Shown here one piece after another: positions 34,554 through 43,307 of a stretch of DNA of 64,000 nt. Both the position numbers and the translations under genes were made by a program. The notes under the pieces are model-generated. The model did not search any database and was not told where the DNA came from. It saw only the letters and a list, made by a program, of their open reading frames with translations. Location: positions 1 through 64,000 of the forward strand of contig NZ_JANZXA010000014.1 in assembly GCF_025153475.1 (NCBI RefSeq), given 5' to 3'. Positions within the stretch are counted from its first letter, which is position 1; every line of letters starts with the position of its first letter. Source of the DNA: Novosphingobium mangrovisedimenti. Lineage in GTDB: Bacteria; Pseudomonadota; Alphaproteobacteria; Sphingomonadales; Sphingomonadaceae.

Positions 34554-35905
34554 TCCGCCGCCTCCATCACAGGTTCGGCGCCGGCATCCTTCGCCAGGCC
34601 ATCGAGCATGATCTGCGCCCAGAATTCGTGCTGGCGGACGAAGAGGCCCTCGTCCTCGCTGCGCTCGCTCGAAAGCAACGGGTTCATGCCTATGGCCTTC
34701 GCGTTGGCATCGGGGCCATCGATCCAGCGGGTCGCCCCGCGGCTGAGATCGTTCCACAGAGCGCCCGCGCCCTCATAGGCCGACTGGCAGCTGCGGAATT
34801 CCTCCAGATCGTCGGGCGTGCCCATGCCGGTGACGTTGAAGAAATCCTCGTACTGGCGGATGCGGTGCGCGCGGTCCTCGGCGCTTTCGCCCTTGGGGGC
34901 GTAGCAGTAGATCGTGATCTCGGTGGTGTGCACGTCGATCGGGCGCACCACGCGGATCTGCGTCGAGAACTGGTCCATCAGGAACACGTTGGGATAGAGC
35001 GCGAGGTTGCGGGTCTGCTCCAGGATGAACCGGGCCTTGTCCTTGCCGAGGCGTTCCTCGATCTGGTCCTTGCGGTTCCAGACCGGGCGCACCTCGGGAT
35101 TGAGGACCTGCGTCCAGAGCAGGATATGGCCATTCTCGAAGCCGTAGACACCGCTTGCCGGGGCCTTGGACCAGCCGTTGGCATCGACCGCCTTGGTGCC
35201 GCCCTCGGCGCGGCGGCCCATGGTGGACTGGTAGTTCTCGTGAACGGAGCTGACGTGGTAGCCGTCACAGCCGTTCTCCATCTGCATCTTCCAGTTTCCT
35301 TCGAAGGTGTAGGTGGAATTGCCGGTCAGCACTTCCAGCCCTTCGGGGGCCTGATCGACCATCTGGTCGATGATGACCTTCGCCTCCCCGAGATGTCGTT
35401 CCAGCGGAACGACATCGTGGTTCAGGGAGCCGAAGATGAAGCCGCGATAGCTCTCCACCCGCACGCGGGTGAGGTCGTGCGAGCCGTCGTGGTCGAAGCT
35501 TTCGGGATAGGCGCCGGTACTGGCATCCTTGGCCCGCATCAGCGTGCCGTCGGTCCTGAAACTCCAGCCGTGGAAGGGGCAGACGAACAGCGGCTGGTTA
35601 CCGCGCTTGCGGCGGCAAAGCTGCGCGCCGCGATGCGCGCAGGCATTGACCACGCAATTGATGTCGCCGTCCTTGGCGCGGGTCAGGATCACCGGGGTGC
35701 GCCCGATCCAGGTCGTGAAGTAGTCGTTCTTCTTCTCGATCTGGCTCTCGTGGGCGAGGTAGACCCAGTTGTTCTCGAAGATGTATTTCATCTCCAGTTC
35801 GAACAGCTGCGGGTCCGTGAACACATCCCGGCGGCAGCGGAACAGCCCGGTCTCGTTGTCGTCGACGACCGCAGTCGCGACACGCTGCATCAGATGCTCA
35901 TGCAT
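34550..35905 (-). CDS. benA: Benzoate 1,2-dioxygenase large (alpha) subunit
   Basis: 451 residues counted from ATG 35905, chosen because GGGAGACAGG lies just upstream; an ATG at 35923 would add six residues. The Rieske ligands are Cys89/His91 (CAHRG) and Cys109/His112 (CPFHGW). The mononuclear iron site lies in ENGCDGYHVSSVHENY, giving the two histidines, with the Asp ligand further on. It adds O2 to benzoate to form the cis-diol with BenB, fed by a reductase (BenC) not present in this window. Confidence 0.92.
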   Translation of the reverse strand: MHEHLMQRVATAVVDDNETGLFRCRRDVFTDPQLFELEMKYIFENNWVYLAHESQIEKKNDYFTTWIGRTPVILTRAKDGDINCVVNACAHRGAQLCRRKRGNQPLFVCPFHGWSFRTDGTLMRAKDASTGAYPESFDHDGSHDLTRVRVESYRGFIFGSLNHDVVPLERHLGEAKVIIDQMVDQAPEGLEVLTGNSTYTFEGNWKMQMENGCDGYHVSSVHENYQSTMGRRAEGGTKAVDANGWSKAPASGVYGFENGHILLWTQVLNPEVRPVWNRKDQIEERLGKDKARFILEQTRNLALYPNVFLMDQFSTQIRVVRPIDVHTTEITIYCYAPKGESAEDRAHRIRQYEDFFNVTGMGTPDDLEEFRSCQSAYEGAGALWNDLSRGATRWIDGPDANAKAIGMNPLLSSERSEDEGLFVRQHEFWAQIMLDGLAKDAGAEPVMEAAE

Positions 35906-35931
35906 GATCCTGTCTCCCGTCATTCCCGAGG

Positions 35932-36852
35932 TCAGGCGGCCTCGTTTTCCGGCTGTGCCTTTGCCTCGGCACGGGTGCGCGAGGAGAAGCCCTCGTCGCC
36001 TTCGCTGGCGGCGCGCTGGAGCTGGAAGTCGAAGGCGATGTAGGCGCTGTCGCCCTGGCGGCTCGGCACCGGCAGCAGGCCTTCACGGGTGCCGAAGGCG
36101 AAGTCGTCAGCCGCGAAGGGATCGTCGCCGAAGTTGATCTGCGTCGTCAGCGTGCGGTAGCCGGGCGCCTCGATGAAGAAGTGCACGTGGGCCGGGCGGT
36201 TGCCGTGGCGGCCGAGCGCCTGCATGAGCTGATCGGTCGAACCCTGCGGCGGGACCGAGTATCCGCTCGGCATCTTCGAATGGAAGGCATAGCGCCCGTC
36301 CGTGCCCAGCTTGATGCGGCGGCGGTTGTTGAACGGGGTCTGCTCGCCGGTGGGATCGAAGTGCGAGTACCAGCCCTTGGAGTTTGCGTGCCAGACGTGG
36401 AGGATGGCGTTCTCCACCGGCTCGCCGTCGGGGCCGGTCACGGTGCCCGTCATGTGCAGGACCTGCGTGCCTTCGTCGAGGTCGGTGCTGAGGTTGGCGT
36501 TGCCTTCCACCAGTGGCGCGCCGGCAACGTAGAGCGGTCCCTCGATGGTGCGCGGGGTGCCGCCGGTCAGGCCGGCCTCGGCGTCCTTGGCGTCCATGTA
36601 GAGGTCGAGGAAGTGTTCGAGGCCCGTGCCCGGCACGATCAGGCCGATCTCGCCCGAAGCGTCCGCGAGATACTTCATCGCGAGCCAGAATTCGCTTTCG
36701 GAAATGTCGTGCTTCACGATCAGTTCCATCACGCTTTCGGTGAGGTCGCGCATGATCGTCTTGAGGCGGGGATTGCCACCGCTTTCGTTTGCGCCGGTGG
36801 CGCGATCGAGAAGCTGCTGGATTTCGGGGGTCTTTACGAAGCTGACGTCCAT
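35932..36852 (-). CDS. catA: Catechol 1,2-dioxygenase (intradiol)
   Basis: 306 residues from ATG 36852; upstream codons in frame do not belong to the family. Fe(III) ligands are Tyr108 (GPLYVAGAP), Tyr162 (GWYSHFD), His222 and His224 (RPAHVHFF). The helical N-terminal linker domain is typical of CatA dimers. It cleaves catechol to cis,cis-muconate. The C-terminus has a 20-residue charged tail (SRTRAEAKAQPENEAA) beyond the core fold. Confidence 0.93.
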   Translation of the reverse strand: MDVSFVKTPEIQQLLDRATGANESGGNPRLKTIMRDLTESVMELIVKHDISESEFWLAMKYLADASGEIGLIVPGTGLEHFLDLYMDAKDAEAGLTGGTPRTIEGPLYVAGAPLVEGNANLSTDLDEGTQVLHMTGTVTGPDGEPVENAILHVWHANSKGWYSHFDPTGEQTPFNNRRRIKLGTDGRYAFHSKMPSGYSVPPQGSTDQLMQALGRHGNRPAHVHFFIEAPGYRTLTTQINFGDDPFAADDFAFGTREGLLPVPSRQGDSAYIAFDFQLQRAASEGDEGFSSRTRAEAKAQPENEAA

Positions 36853-36887
36853 TTCATTCTCTCCCGTTAAAGTGGTGTTGGCGGCGA

Positions 36888-37178
36888 TCAGCGATCGTCG
36901 TCGTGGAGCGAGGAGGGGTGGCGGCACAGCGGCGTCACCTTCATGGTCATGAAGGGATAGAGCGGCAGTGCCATGAGCGTGTCGTGCAGGGCCGTGTTGC
37001 TCTCGACATCGAAGATGGAGACGTTCGAATAGAGCCCGACCTTGCGCCAGATGTGCCGCCAGGTGCCGGCGGCCTGAAGCTTCTGGAAGTAGGCCTTTTC
37101 CGCGGCCTTGATCCGCGCGGCTTCTTCGGCATCGAAGTCCAGCGGAATGTTGACGTCCATTTCGACCATGAAAAGCAT
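36888..37178 (-). CDS. catC: Muconolactone delta-isomerase
   Basis: 96 residues beginning MLFMVEMDVNIPLDFDAEEA, the CatC signature, with WRHIWRKVGLYSNVSIFDV and a C-terminal PLYPFMTMKVTPLCRHPSS. It isomerises muconolactone to 3-oxoadipate enol-lactone. It starts five bases after the catB stop. Confidence 0.93.
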   Translation of the reverse strand: MLFMVEMDVNIPLDFDAEEAARIKAAEKAYFQKLQAAGTWRHIWRKVGLYSNVSIFDVESNTALHDTLMALPLYPFMTMKVTPLCRHPSSLHDDDR

Positions 37179-37182
37179 TGCT

Positions 37183-38355
37183 TCAGGCTCCTGCGTTGAC
37201 GGCGTGGAGGGCCGGCGCATCGACGACCGTCCTGGAACGATCGCGCCGGAAGAAATCGAGTTTGTCCTCGTCCAGGGCAATGCCGAGGCCCGGGCCGGTG
37301 GGAACGGCGAGCGAGAAGTCGCCATAGGCCAGCGGCTCGCTCAGGATCTCCTCGGTCTGCAGCAGCGGGCCGAACAGCTCGGTGCCCCAGGCAAGGTCGG
37401 CCACGGTCGCGAAGACGTGCGCGGAGGCGGCGGTGCCGACACCGCCCTCCAGCATCGTGCCGCCATAGAGCCCGATACCGGCTGCCGTGCCGATCGCGGC
37501 GACTTCCGCGCCGGCGAAAAGGCCGCCCGACTGCGCGATCTTGAGCGCGAAGACACCGGCCGCGCCGGCCGAGGCGATCCGGAGCGCGGTGCGCGGACCA
37601 CGAAGCGCCTCGTCGGCCATGAGGGGGATCGTCTGCCCGGTCGACAGCCGTGCCATGGCGGCAATGTCGTCGCCCGCGATAGGCTGTTCGACAAGATCGC
37701 AGCCGACGTCGTGGAGCATTGCCATGCCGAGCTTGGCTTGCGCTTCCGACCAGTTCTGGTTGACGTCGACGCGCACGCTGGCGCGGTCGCCCAGTGCCTT
37801 GCAGATGGCGCCGACGTGGGCGACGTCGTCGCGAACCGCGCGCTTGCCGATCTTGAGCTTGAAGATGTTGTGGCGGCGACGCTCCAGCATTTCCTCGCCC
37901 TCGGCGATGTCGCGGGCGGTGTCACCGCTGGCCAGCGTCCAGGCGACCGGCAGGCTGTCCCGTACGCGGCCGCCGCCGATCAGTTCGGAAGCGGGGAGGC
38001 CGAGGCGCTTGCCGGCCATGTCGAGCAGTGCGGTTTCCACCGCGCACTTGGCGAAGTGGTTGCCGCGTACGCACCGTGCGACCTTGGCCATCGTCGCGCC
38101 AACCTGGGTGAGGTTGCAGGTTTCGAGCACCGGCAGGATGTAGGTGTCGATCGCGGACTTGATGCTCTCGGGGCTTTCCTCGCAGTAGCTGAGGCCGCCG
38201 ATGGTCGTGCCTTCGCCCAGGCCCTCGACGCCATCGGCATCGGTCAGGCGGACGATTACCATCGACTGGGCGTGCACGGTCGCCATCGCCAGAACGTGCG
38301 GGCGAATGGTCGGTACATCGACGATGAAGGTATCGGCGCGGCTTAACGCGACCAT
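37183..38355 (-). CDS. catB: Muconate cycloisomerase
   Basis: 390 residues of the enolase superfamily. Catalytic Lys166 and Lys168 are in FKLKIGK, metal ligands are Asp197, Glu223 and Asp248 (RVDVNQN, VEQPI, MADEA), and Lys272 is the second acid-base (LKIAQSGG). It lactonises cis,cis-muconate to muconolactone. This is the promoter-proximal gene of the ten-gene ben-cat-pca operon and is divergent from a LysR gene. Confidence 0.92.
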   Translation of the reverse strand: MVALSRADTFIVDVPTIRPHVLAMATVHAQSMVIVRLTDADGVEGLGEGTTIGGLSYCEESPESIKSAIDTYILPVLETCNLTQVGATMAKVARCVRGNHFAKCAVETALLDMAGKRLGLPASELIGGGRVRDSLPVAWTLASGDTARDIAEGEEMLERRRHNIFKLKIGKRAVRDDVAHVGAICKALGDRASVRVDVNQNWSEAQAKLGMAMLHDVGCDLVEQPIAGDDIAAMARLSTGQTIPLMADEALRGPRTALRIASAGAAGVFALKIAQSGGLFAGAEVAAIGTAAGIGLYGGTMLEGGVGTAASAHVFATVADLAWGTELFGPLLQTEEILSEPLAYGDFSLAVPTGPGLGIALDEDKLDFFRRDRSRTVVDAPALHAVNAGA

Positions 38356-38442
38356 TGCAGCGACTCTCCCGAATGCTTAGGTTTCGGGCCAACGGTAGCC
38401 CCGCGTGGCGCTGCCATCAAAGATCAATGTGGTCATCATTCA

Positions 38443-38457
38443 ATACCCGGGAGGTAT
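38443..38457. promoter_or_regulatory. CatM/BenM-type LysR operator ATAC-N7-GTAT
   Basis: A perfect ATAC (38443-38446), seven bases, GTAT (38454-38457), the consensus site of CatM, BenM and CatR. It lies in the 110-base divergent region between catB and the LysR gene. It covers that gene's own GGAGG ribosome site, so binding could also limit LysR expression. Confidence 0.75.
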
Positions 38458-38465
38458 GGTTTGTG

Positions 38466-39389
38466 ATGGATATACGCCTTCTACGCTACTTCGTGGCGGT
38501 GGCGGATGAAGGCAATTTCAACCGTGCGGCCGATCGGCTGCACATGGCCCAGCCACCGCTTTCGCGTGCGATCCAGCAGCTGGAAGCACACGTGGGCGCG
38601 CCCTTGCTCGATCGTTCGAGCCGGCCGCTGCGGCTGACCGCGGTCGGCCGGTTGCTTTACGCGCAGGCGCTGCAGGTCCTCGCGCGCATGGAAGACGTGG
38701 AGGCCATGGTGAAGGCGGCGGCGGTCAGCAAGCGGCGGCGGCTGGTGATCGGCTTCGTCTCGTCCACCATCTACGCGCGCCTGCCGGAACTGATCCGTGA
38801 ATTCCGCAAGACGGCGGACAACATCGAACTGGTCATGCTGGAAAGCACGACGCTCGACCAGATCGCCGCGCTGAAGGAAGGGCGCATCGACATCGGTTTC
38901 GGTCGCATCCGCTTCGAGGACCCCGCCGTGCGCCGCATCGTGCTGCGCGACGAGAAGATGATCGCGGCCTTTCCGATGGACCATCCTCTGGCGACAGGCG
39001 AGGGGCCGATCTCGCTACACGACCTCGCGGACGAACCGCAGATCATTTATCCGCGTACGCCGCGCCCCAGCTATGCCGATCAGGTGATCTCGCTGTTCCG
39101 CGATCATGCCATCGAACCGCGCGTGGCGCACGAGGCACGCGAACTCCAGATCGCCATCGGGCTCGTCGCGGCGGAGGAGGGCGTGGCGATCGTCCCCGAA
39201 TCGGTGCGCCGCGCGCGCAGCCATGACGTCGCGTTCCGCGAACTCGTCGAGCCGGCCACCTCGCCCATCATTATGAGCCACCGGCTTGGCGACCAATCGC
39301 CCGAACTGGCGCTGATGATTTCCGTCATTGCCCGCAAGTACGAGGACTGGGGTTACGACGTGCCGGCGGCACTTTGCGATCGGCTCTGA
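38466..39389 (+). CDS. LysR regulator of the cat/ben operon, CatM/BenM-like
   Basis: 307 residues from ATG 38466. The helix-turn-helix begins MDIRLLRYFVAVADEGNFNR and continues ADRLHMAQPPLSRAIQQLE, close to CatM/BenM. The effector domain includes GFVSSTIYARLPELIREF. Family members bind cis,cis-muconate (and, for BenM, benzoate) and activate cat/ben genes. The operator consensus eight bases upstream of the start supports both activation of catB and autoregulation. Confidence 0.87.
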   Translation: MDIRLLRYFVAVADEGNFNRAADRLHMAQPPLSRAIQQLEAHVGAPLLDRSSRPLRLTAVGRLLYAQALQVLARMEDVEAMVKAAAVSKRRRLVIGFVSSTIYARLPELIREFRKTADNIELVMLESTTLDQIAALKEGRIDIGFGRIRFEDPAVRRIVLRDEKMIAAFPMDHPLATGEGPISLHDLADEPQIIYPRTPRPSYADQVISLFRDHAIEPRVAHEARELQIAIGLVAAEEGVAIVPESVRRARSHDVAFRELVEPATSPIIMSHRLGDQSPELALMISVIARKYEDWGYDVPAALCDRL

Positions 39390-39438
39390 AAGTCCGGGGC
39401 GAGTAGCCGGCGAGCTGCCCTTGCAGGATCGGCCCTGA

Positions 39439-39954
39439 TTACCCCGGGCGCTTCATGCTGAGGGGAAGTCCGGCGGCAACGAGCACGACTTCATCGGCTA
39501 CAGCTGCGATACGTTGATTCAACCGGCCGGCCTCGTCGCGAAATCGCCGCGCGAGGGCGTTTTCCGGCACGATGCCCATCCCGACCTCGTTCGCGACAAG
39601 CGTAACGGGGACGGGGCAGACCTTCAACGCGCCGCACAGTTTCTCGATCCCCGTTTCAACGTCGTGATTCGCCAGCATGAGGTTCGAAAGCCATAGCGTG
39701 AGGCAATCGACCAGCAGGGCGTCGGCATGCCGCGCGGCACCGTCGATGGCGGCGGGCAGGTCGATAGGCGCCTCGACGGTTTTCCAGCGTGGCCCGCGAT
39801 CCGCGCGGTGGCGCGCGATGCGCGCTTCCATCTCCGTGTCGAAGGCTTGCCCGGTGGCGATGAAGGCAAGCCGTCCGGGCAGCGCCTCTATGCGCGTCTG
39901 GGCATGGCGGCTCTTGCCCGATCGCGCGCCGCCGATGACGAACAATACGCTCAC
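39439..39954 (-). CDS. cobU: Adenosylcobinamide kinase / guanylyltransferase
   Basis: 171 residues. GGARSGKS is the P-loop; DCLTLWLSNLML and VANEVGMGIVPENALARRFRD (the latter as NEVGMGIVPEN) are CobU/CobP family blocks. It phosphorylates adenosylcobinamide and transfers GMP from GTP. The GTG at 39954 overlaps the cobQ stop, so it is the last gene of the leftward cobalamin operon. Confidence 0.88.
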   Translation of the reverse strand: MSVLFVIGGARSGKSRHAQTRIEALPGRLAFIATGQAFDTEMEARIARHRADRGPRWKTVEAPIDLPAAIDGAARHADALLVDCLTLWLSNLMLANHDVETGIEKLCGALKVCPVPVTLVANEVGMGIVPENALARRFRDEAGRLNQRIAAVADEVVLVAAGLPLSMKRPG

Positions 39955-41411
39955 GTGCCAGCCCCACGGGCCAGTGCCAGAAGCGCGTCGATGTCGAGAT
40001 GCTGTTCCAGCCCGGCGGCGAGTTCGTCGAGCGCGGCATCGACAAGGGCGCCGTGATCGCGGGCATGGCTCCGCACGCCGATTTCGGCAAGGAGCGCGCG
40101 GCGCAGGCCGCCTGAGGCCAGCAGGCCATGGCAATAGGTTCCGATCACTTTTCGGTCGTTTGACATAGTTCCGTCGGGGCGCCCGCTGTCGAGCAGGGCA
40201 AATGGGCGGCTGGCCGGGGCGCCGTGCGTCTCGCCCATGTGCATTTCATAGCCGTCGAAACGGGCCGCCAGCGCTGTGCCGCTGACCTGCCGCAGTGCCT
40301 TTTGCGGGCCTAGCACGGTTTCGTGGTCCAGCAGGCCAAGCCCGGCGATGCTGCCCGGCGCTCCCTCGATCCCCATGGGATCGGCGATGGTGCGGCCGAG
40401 CATCTGGTAGCCCGCGCATATTCCCAGAATGGCGCCGCCGCGCCGGTGATGGGCAAGGATGTCGATGTCCCAGCCCTGTTCGCGCAGGAAGGCCATGTCG
40501 GCAATGGTCGCTTTCGATCCGGGCAGGACGATCAGGGCGGCCCCGGCTGGGATAGGCTTACCCGGCGGGATCATCGCGACGTCCACGCCGTCTTCCGTCT
40601 TGAGCGGATCGAGGTCGTCGAAATTGGCGATGCGGGGCAGCATGGGGCAGGCGACCAGCGTCCTGCCTGCGGATGGGGAGAGCCCGCGTTCGAGCACGAC
40701 GGCATCCTCGCTGGGCAGGCGGGCGACGGCGGGGAGCCATGGCACCACGCCAAAGCCGCGCCAGCCGGTCAATTCGGCGATCATGGCATAGCCATCGGTA
40801 AACAGCGCCGGATCGCCGCGGAACTTGTTGACGATGAAGCCCCGGATCATCGCCGCGTCCTCGGGATCGAGCACGGCGCGGGTTCCAGCCAGCGCAGCGA
40901 TCACGCCGCCCCGGTCGATATCGCCCACCAGCACGACCGGCACATCGGCAGCGCGGGCAAAGCCCATGTTGGCGATGTCGCCCGCGCGCAAGTTGATCTC
41001 GGCAGGCGATCCCGCCCCCTCGACGATCACCAGATCGCATCGCTGCGAAAGGCGATGCCAGCTTTCCAGAACCTCGTTCAGCAAGCTGCGCCGCGTCTCG
41101 CGGAAATTCGCGGAGCCAAGCGTGCCGCGCACTTTGCCGTGCACGATGAGCTGCGAGGTCCGGTCCGCCTGGGGTTTGAGCAACACGGGGTTCATGTCGG
41201 TGTGCAGTTCGGCCCGCGCGCCGAGCGCCTGCAGGGCCTGCGCGCGCCCGATCTCGCCGCCATCGGCCGTCACCGCCGCGTTGTTCGACATGTTCTGCGG
41301 CTTGAACGGAAGGACGCTGAGCCCTCGGCTGGACAAGGCGCGGCAAAGTCCAGCGACCAGCACCGACTTGCCGACGTCCGACCCGGTTCCCTGCAACATC
41401 AAGCCAGCCAT
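39951..41411 (-). CDS. cobQ: Cobyric acid synthase
   Basis: 486 residues. The N-terminal ATPase half starts MLQGTGSDVGKSVLVAGLCR and has FKPQNMSNNAAV. The C-terminal class I amidotransferase-like half has the catalytic Cys in ILGICAGYQMLG and the His in IGTYCHGLL. It amidates the b, d, e and g carboxylates of adenosylcobyrinate diamide. ATG 41411 is set by this N-terminus; the frame upstream is a shadow of cobD. Confidence 0.92.
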   Translation of the reverse strand: MAGLMLQGTGSDVGKSVLVAGLCRALSSRGLSVLPFKPQNMSNNAAVTADGGEIGRAQALQALGARAELHTDMNPVLLKPQADRTSQLIVHGKVRGTLGSANFRETRRSLLNEVLESWHRLSQRCDLVIVEGAGSPAEINLRAGDIANMGFARAADVPVVLVGDIDRGGVIAALAGTRAVLDPEDAAMIRGFIVNKFRGDPALFTDGYAMIAELTGWRGFGVVPWLPAVARLPSEDAVVLERGLSPSAGRTLVACPMLPRIANFDDLDPLKTEDGVDVAMIPPGKPIPAGAALIVLPGSKATIADMAFLREQGWDIDILAHHRRGGAILGICAGYQMLGRTIADPMGIEGAPGSIAGLGLLDHETVLGPQKALRQVSGTALAARFDGYEMHMGETHGAPASRPFALLDSGRPDGTMSNDRKVIGTYCHGLLASGGLRRALLAEIGVRSHARDHGALVDAALDELAAGLEQHLDIDALLALARGAGT

Positions 41412-42337
41412 GCCACGCCTCCCGCCCCCAGCCATGCCAGCAGGCAGGCCCGCAGATATACCTTTCCGGCGCGGGCCATAGCGCCTGCATCGGCCTCTGC
41501 GCCATCGCCGATCCACGGCTTTTGCGAAAGCACGCCGTCGTAGCGCACGGGCCCGGCGAGCCGGATGCCCAGCGTTCCCGCCATGGCCGCTTCGGGCCAG
41601 CCCGCGTTGGGGGAGGCGTGGCGAGCATGATCGCGCCAGAGGATACGCCAGCCCCGTCCCCAACCGGCAAGACAGATCAGGACCGCGCTCAGGCGCGCCG
41701 GGATCAGGTTTGCCGCATCGTCGATCCGGGCGGCGGCCCAGCCGTAGTCGCGCAAGGGCTCCTCCGGGTGGCCGATCAGGCTGTCGGCGGTGTTGATGGC
41801 CTTGTAGATCCACGCGCCGGGCAGGCCGAGCACCAGTAGCCAGAACAGCGGGGCGATCACGCCGTCGCAGAAGCTTTCGGCGAGGCTCTCGATCCCTGCG
41901 CGGGCCACGCCGGGGCTGTCGAGCATGGCCGTGTCGCGTCCGACGATCATCCCGACAGCCTTGCGCGCAACGGGCAGATCGTCGCGCGCCAGCGCTGCCT
42001 GCACTGGCTGGAAGTGATCGTAGAGGCTGCGCTGCGCCAGCGCGGGCGAGGCCGCGAAGGCGAGCGGCAGCCAGGCCCATGGCCCGGCCAGCACGCGGAT
42101 GATGCGTTCGGCGGCGAAGGCCGTGCCGCCACTTGCGAGCACGAGCACCAGTATGGTCGCCACGCCCGAAAGGCGCCGCAAGCGGGCCGGGCGCTCCGGC
42201 CGGTTCCAGCGGGTTTCGCACGCCGCGATGATCCGCGCGAAGCCTCCCACGGGATGGCCGATCCGGCGGTAGAGACCGTCCGGCCATCCGACTGCGGCAT
42301 CCAGCGCCAGTGCGCCGAGGGCGACGGGCTCAACCAT
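41399..42337 (-). CDS. cobD: Cobinamide synthase (CobD/CbiB)
   Basis: 312-residue membrane protein. The N-terminal LALDAAVGWPDGLYRRIGHPVG and GIESLAESFCDGVIAPLFW blocks are diagnostic of CbiB/CobD. It joins the aminopropanol-phosphate arm to adenosylcobyric acid. It overlaps cobQ by 13 bases and cobC by eight. Confidence 0.9.
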   Translation of the reverse strand: MVEPVALGALALDAAVGWPDGLYRRIGHPVGGFARIIAACETRWNRPERPARLRRLSGVATILVLVLASGGTAFAAERIIRVLAGPWAWLPLAFAASPALAQRSLYDHFQPVQAALARDDLPVARKAVGMIVGRDTAMLDSPGVARAGIESLAESFCDGVIAPLFWLLVLGLPGAWIYKAINTADSLIGHPEEPLRDYGWAAARIDDAANLIPARLSAVLICLAGWGRGWRILWRDHARHASPNAGWPEAAMAGTLGIRLAGPVRYDGVLSQKPWIGDGAEADAGAMARAGKVYLRACLLAWLGAGGVAWLA

Positions 42338-43307
42338 GGGCGGACCACAAGGCCAGCGCGGCATCGAGGCGCGCCAGCTGGGCATCATCCGCCGGCAGCC
42401 CGAACCGCAGCAGGCGCGGATAGTGTGCGAAGGGGCGCGTCAGGATCTGCGCGTTGGCCAGCGAGGCGAACAGGCCCGCGGCATCGGGGACAGTGGCAAG
42501 CCGGAACAGCGGGCAGGCCCCCGTGGGCCGCAATCCATGGCGTTCCAGAACCGCATCGAGCCGGGCCGCCCTTTCCGGCAGGCGGGCCCGGGTGGCGGCG
42601 ATCCAGCGCGCGTCGGCATAGGCTTCGACCCCGAAGGCCAGCGCGGCGGAGCAGACCGGCCAGTCCCCCAGCAGCCTGCGCAGCTGCGTCAGCAGCGGTT
42701 CGGGCGCCAGTACGAAACCAAGCCGAACCCCGGCAAGCCCGAAGAACTTGCCGAACGATCGCGTCACGGCGAGGTTGCGTTCGTTCGTCACCAGACCGGC
42801 CATGCTCGCTTCCGGATGGCAATCGGCGAAGGCCTCGTCGGCGACCAGCCATCCGCCGCCGGGCTGCTGTTGTTCCAGCGCGGAGGCAAGATGATCGCGC
42901 TGGTGGAGTCGTCCATCCGGGTTATTGGGGTTGGTGACGATCAGCACGGTGGGGCCGCTATGACCCGGCGGCGGGCTGGCGAAGGCCTTGGCGTAAGTCC
43001 CGTAAGTCAGTGGCACATGGCGGGCGGGCAGGCCGAGGATGCACCCGAGCGCGCGCAGGCCGGCTTCGCTGCCGGGAACCGCGCAGCACAAGGCCGGATC
43101 GGCTCCGAAACAGGCCGCGGCGGTCTCTTCCAGCCGCCTGAGCGTCCGCACGTCGGGCAGGGTGCGCCAGGCCGGACGGATCGCCTCGGCGCCGGGCCAT
43201 GGGCAGGGGTTGATGCCGGTCGATAGGTCCAGCCAATCGGCGGGATCGCCGCCGAAGTGCGTGCAGGCCTCATCCAGACGGCCGCCATGGGTGAGGAACG
43301 CGTTCAT
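42330..43307 (-). CDS. cobC: L-threonine-O-3-phosphate decarboxylase (CobC/CobD family)
   Basis: 325-residue fold-type I PLP enzyme. Typical blocks are WLDLSTGINPCPWP near residue 25, TNPNNPDGR, DEAFADCHPEAS and the PLP-lysine region TRSFGKFFGLAGVRLGF. It makes (R)-1-amino-2-propanol phosphate for the nucleotide-loop linker. ATG 43307 overlaps the cobS stop by four bases. Confidence 0.87.
   Translation of the reverse strand: MNAFLTHGGRLDEACTHFGGDPADWLDLSTGINPCPWPGAEAIRPAWRTLPDVRTLRRLEETAAACFGADPALCCAVPGSEAGLRALGCILGLPARHVPLTYGTYAKAFASPPPGHSGPTVLIVTNPNNPDGRLHQRDHLASALEQQQPGGGWLVADEAFADCHPEASMAGLVTNERNLAVTRSFGKFFGLAGVRLGFVLAPEPLLTQLRRLLGDWPVCSAALAFGVEAYADARWIAATRARLPERAARLDAVLERHGLRPTGACPLFRLATVPDAAGLFASLANAQILTRPFAHYPRLLRFGLPADDAQLARLDAALALWSAHG

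Noticed and set aside
34628..36043. 471-residue plus-strand frame over benA
   Set aside because: Antisense shadow of benA; the Rieske and iron ligands are in the other strand.
39951..42287. 778-residue frame suggesting a CobD-CobQ fusion
   Set aside because: The front is cobD read out of frame; real cobD is in another frame and overlaps cobQ by only 13 bases.
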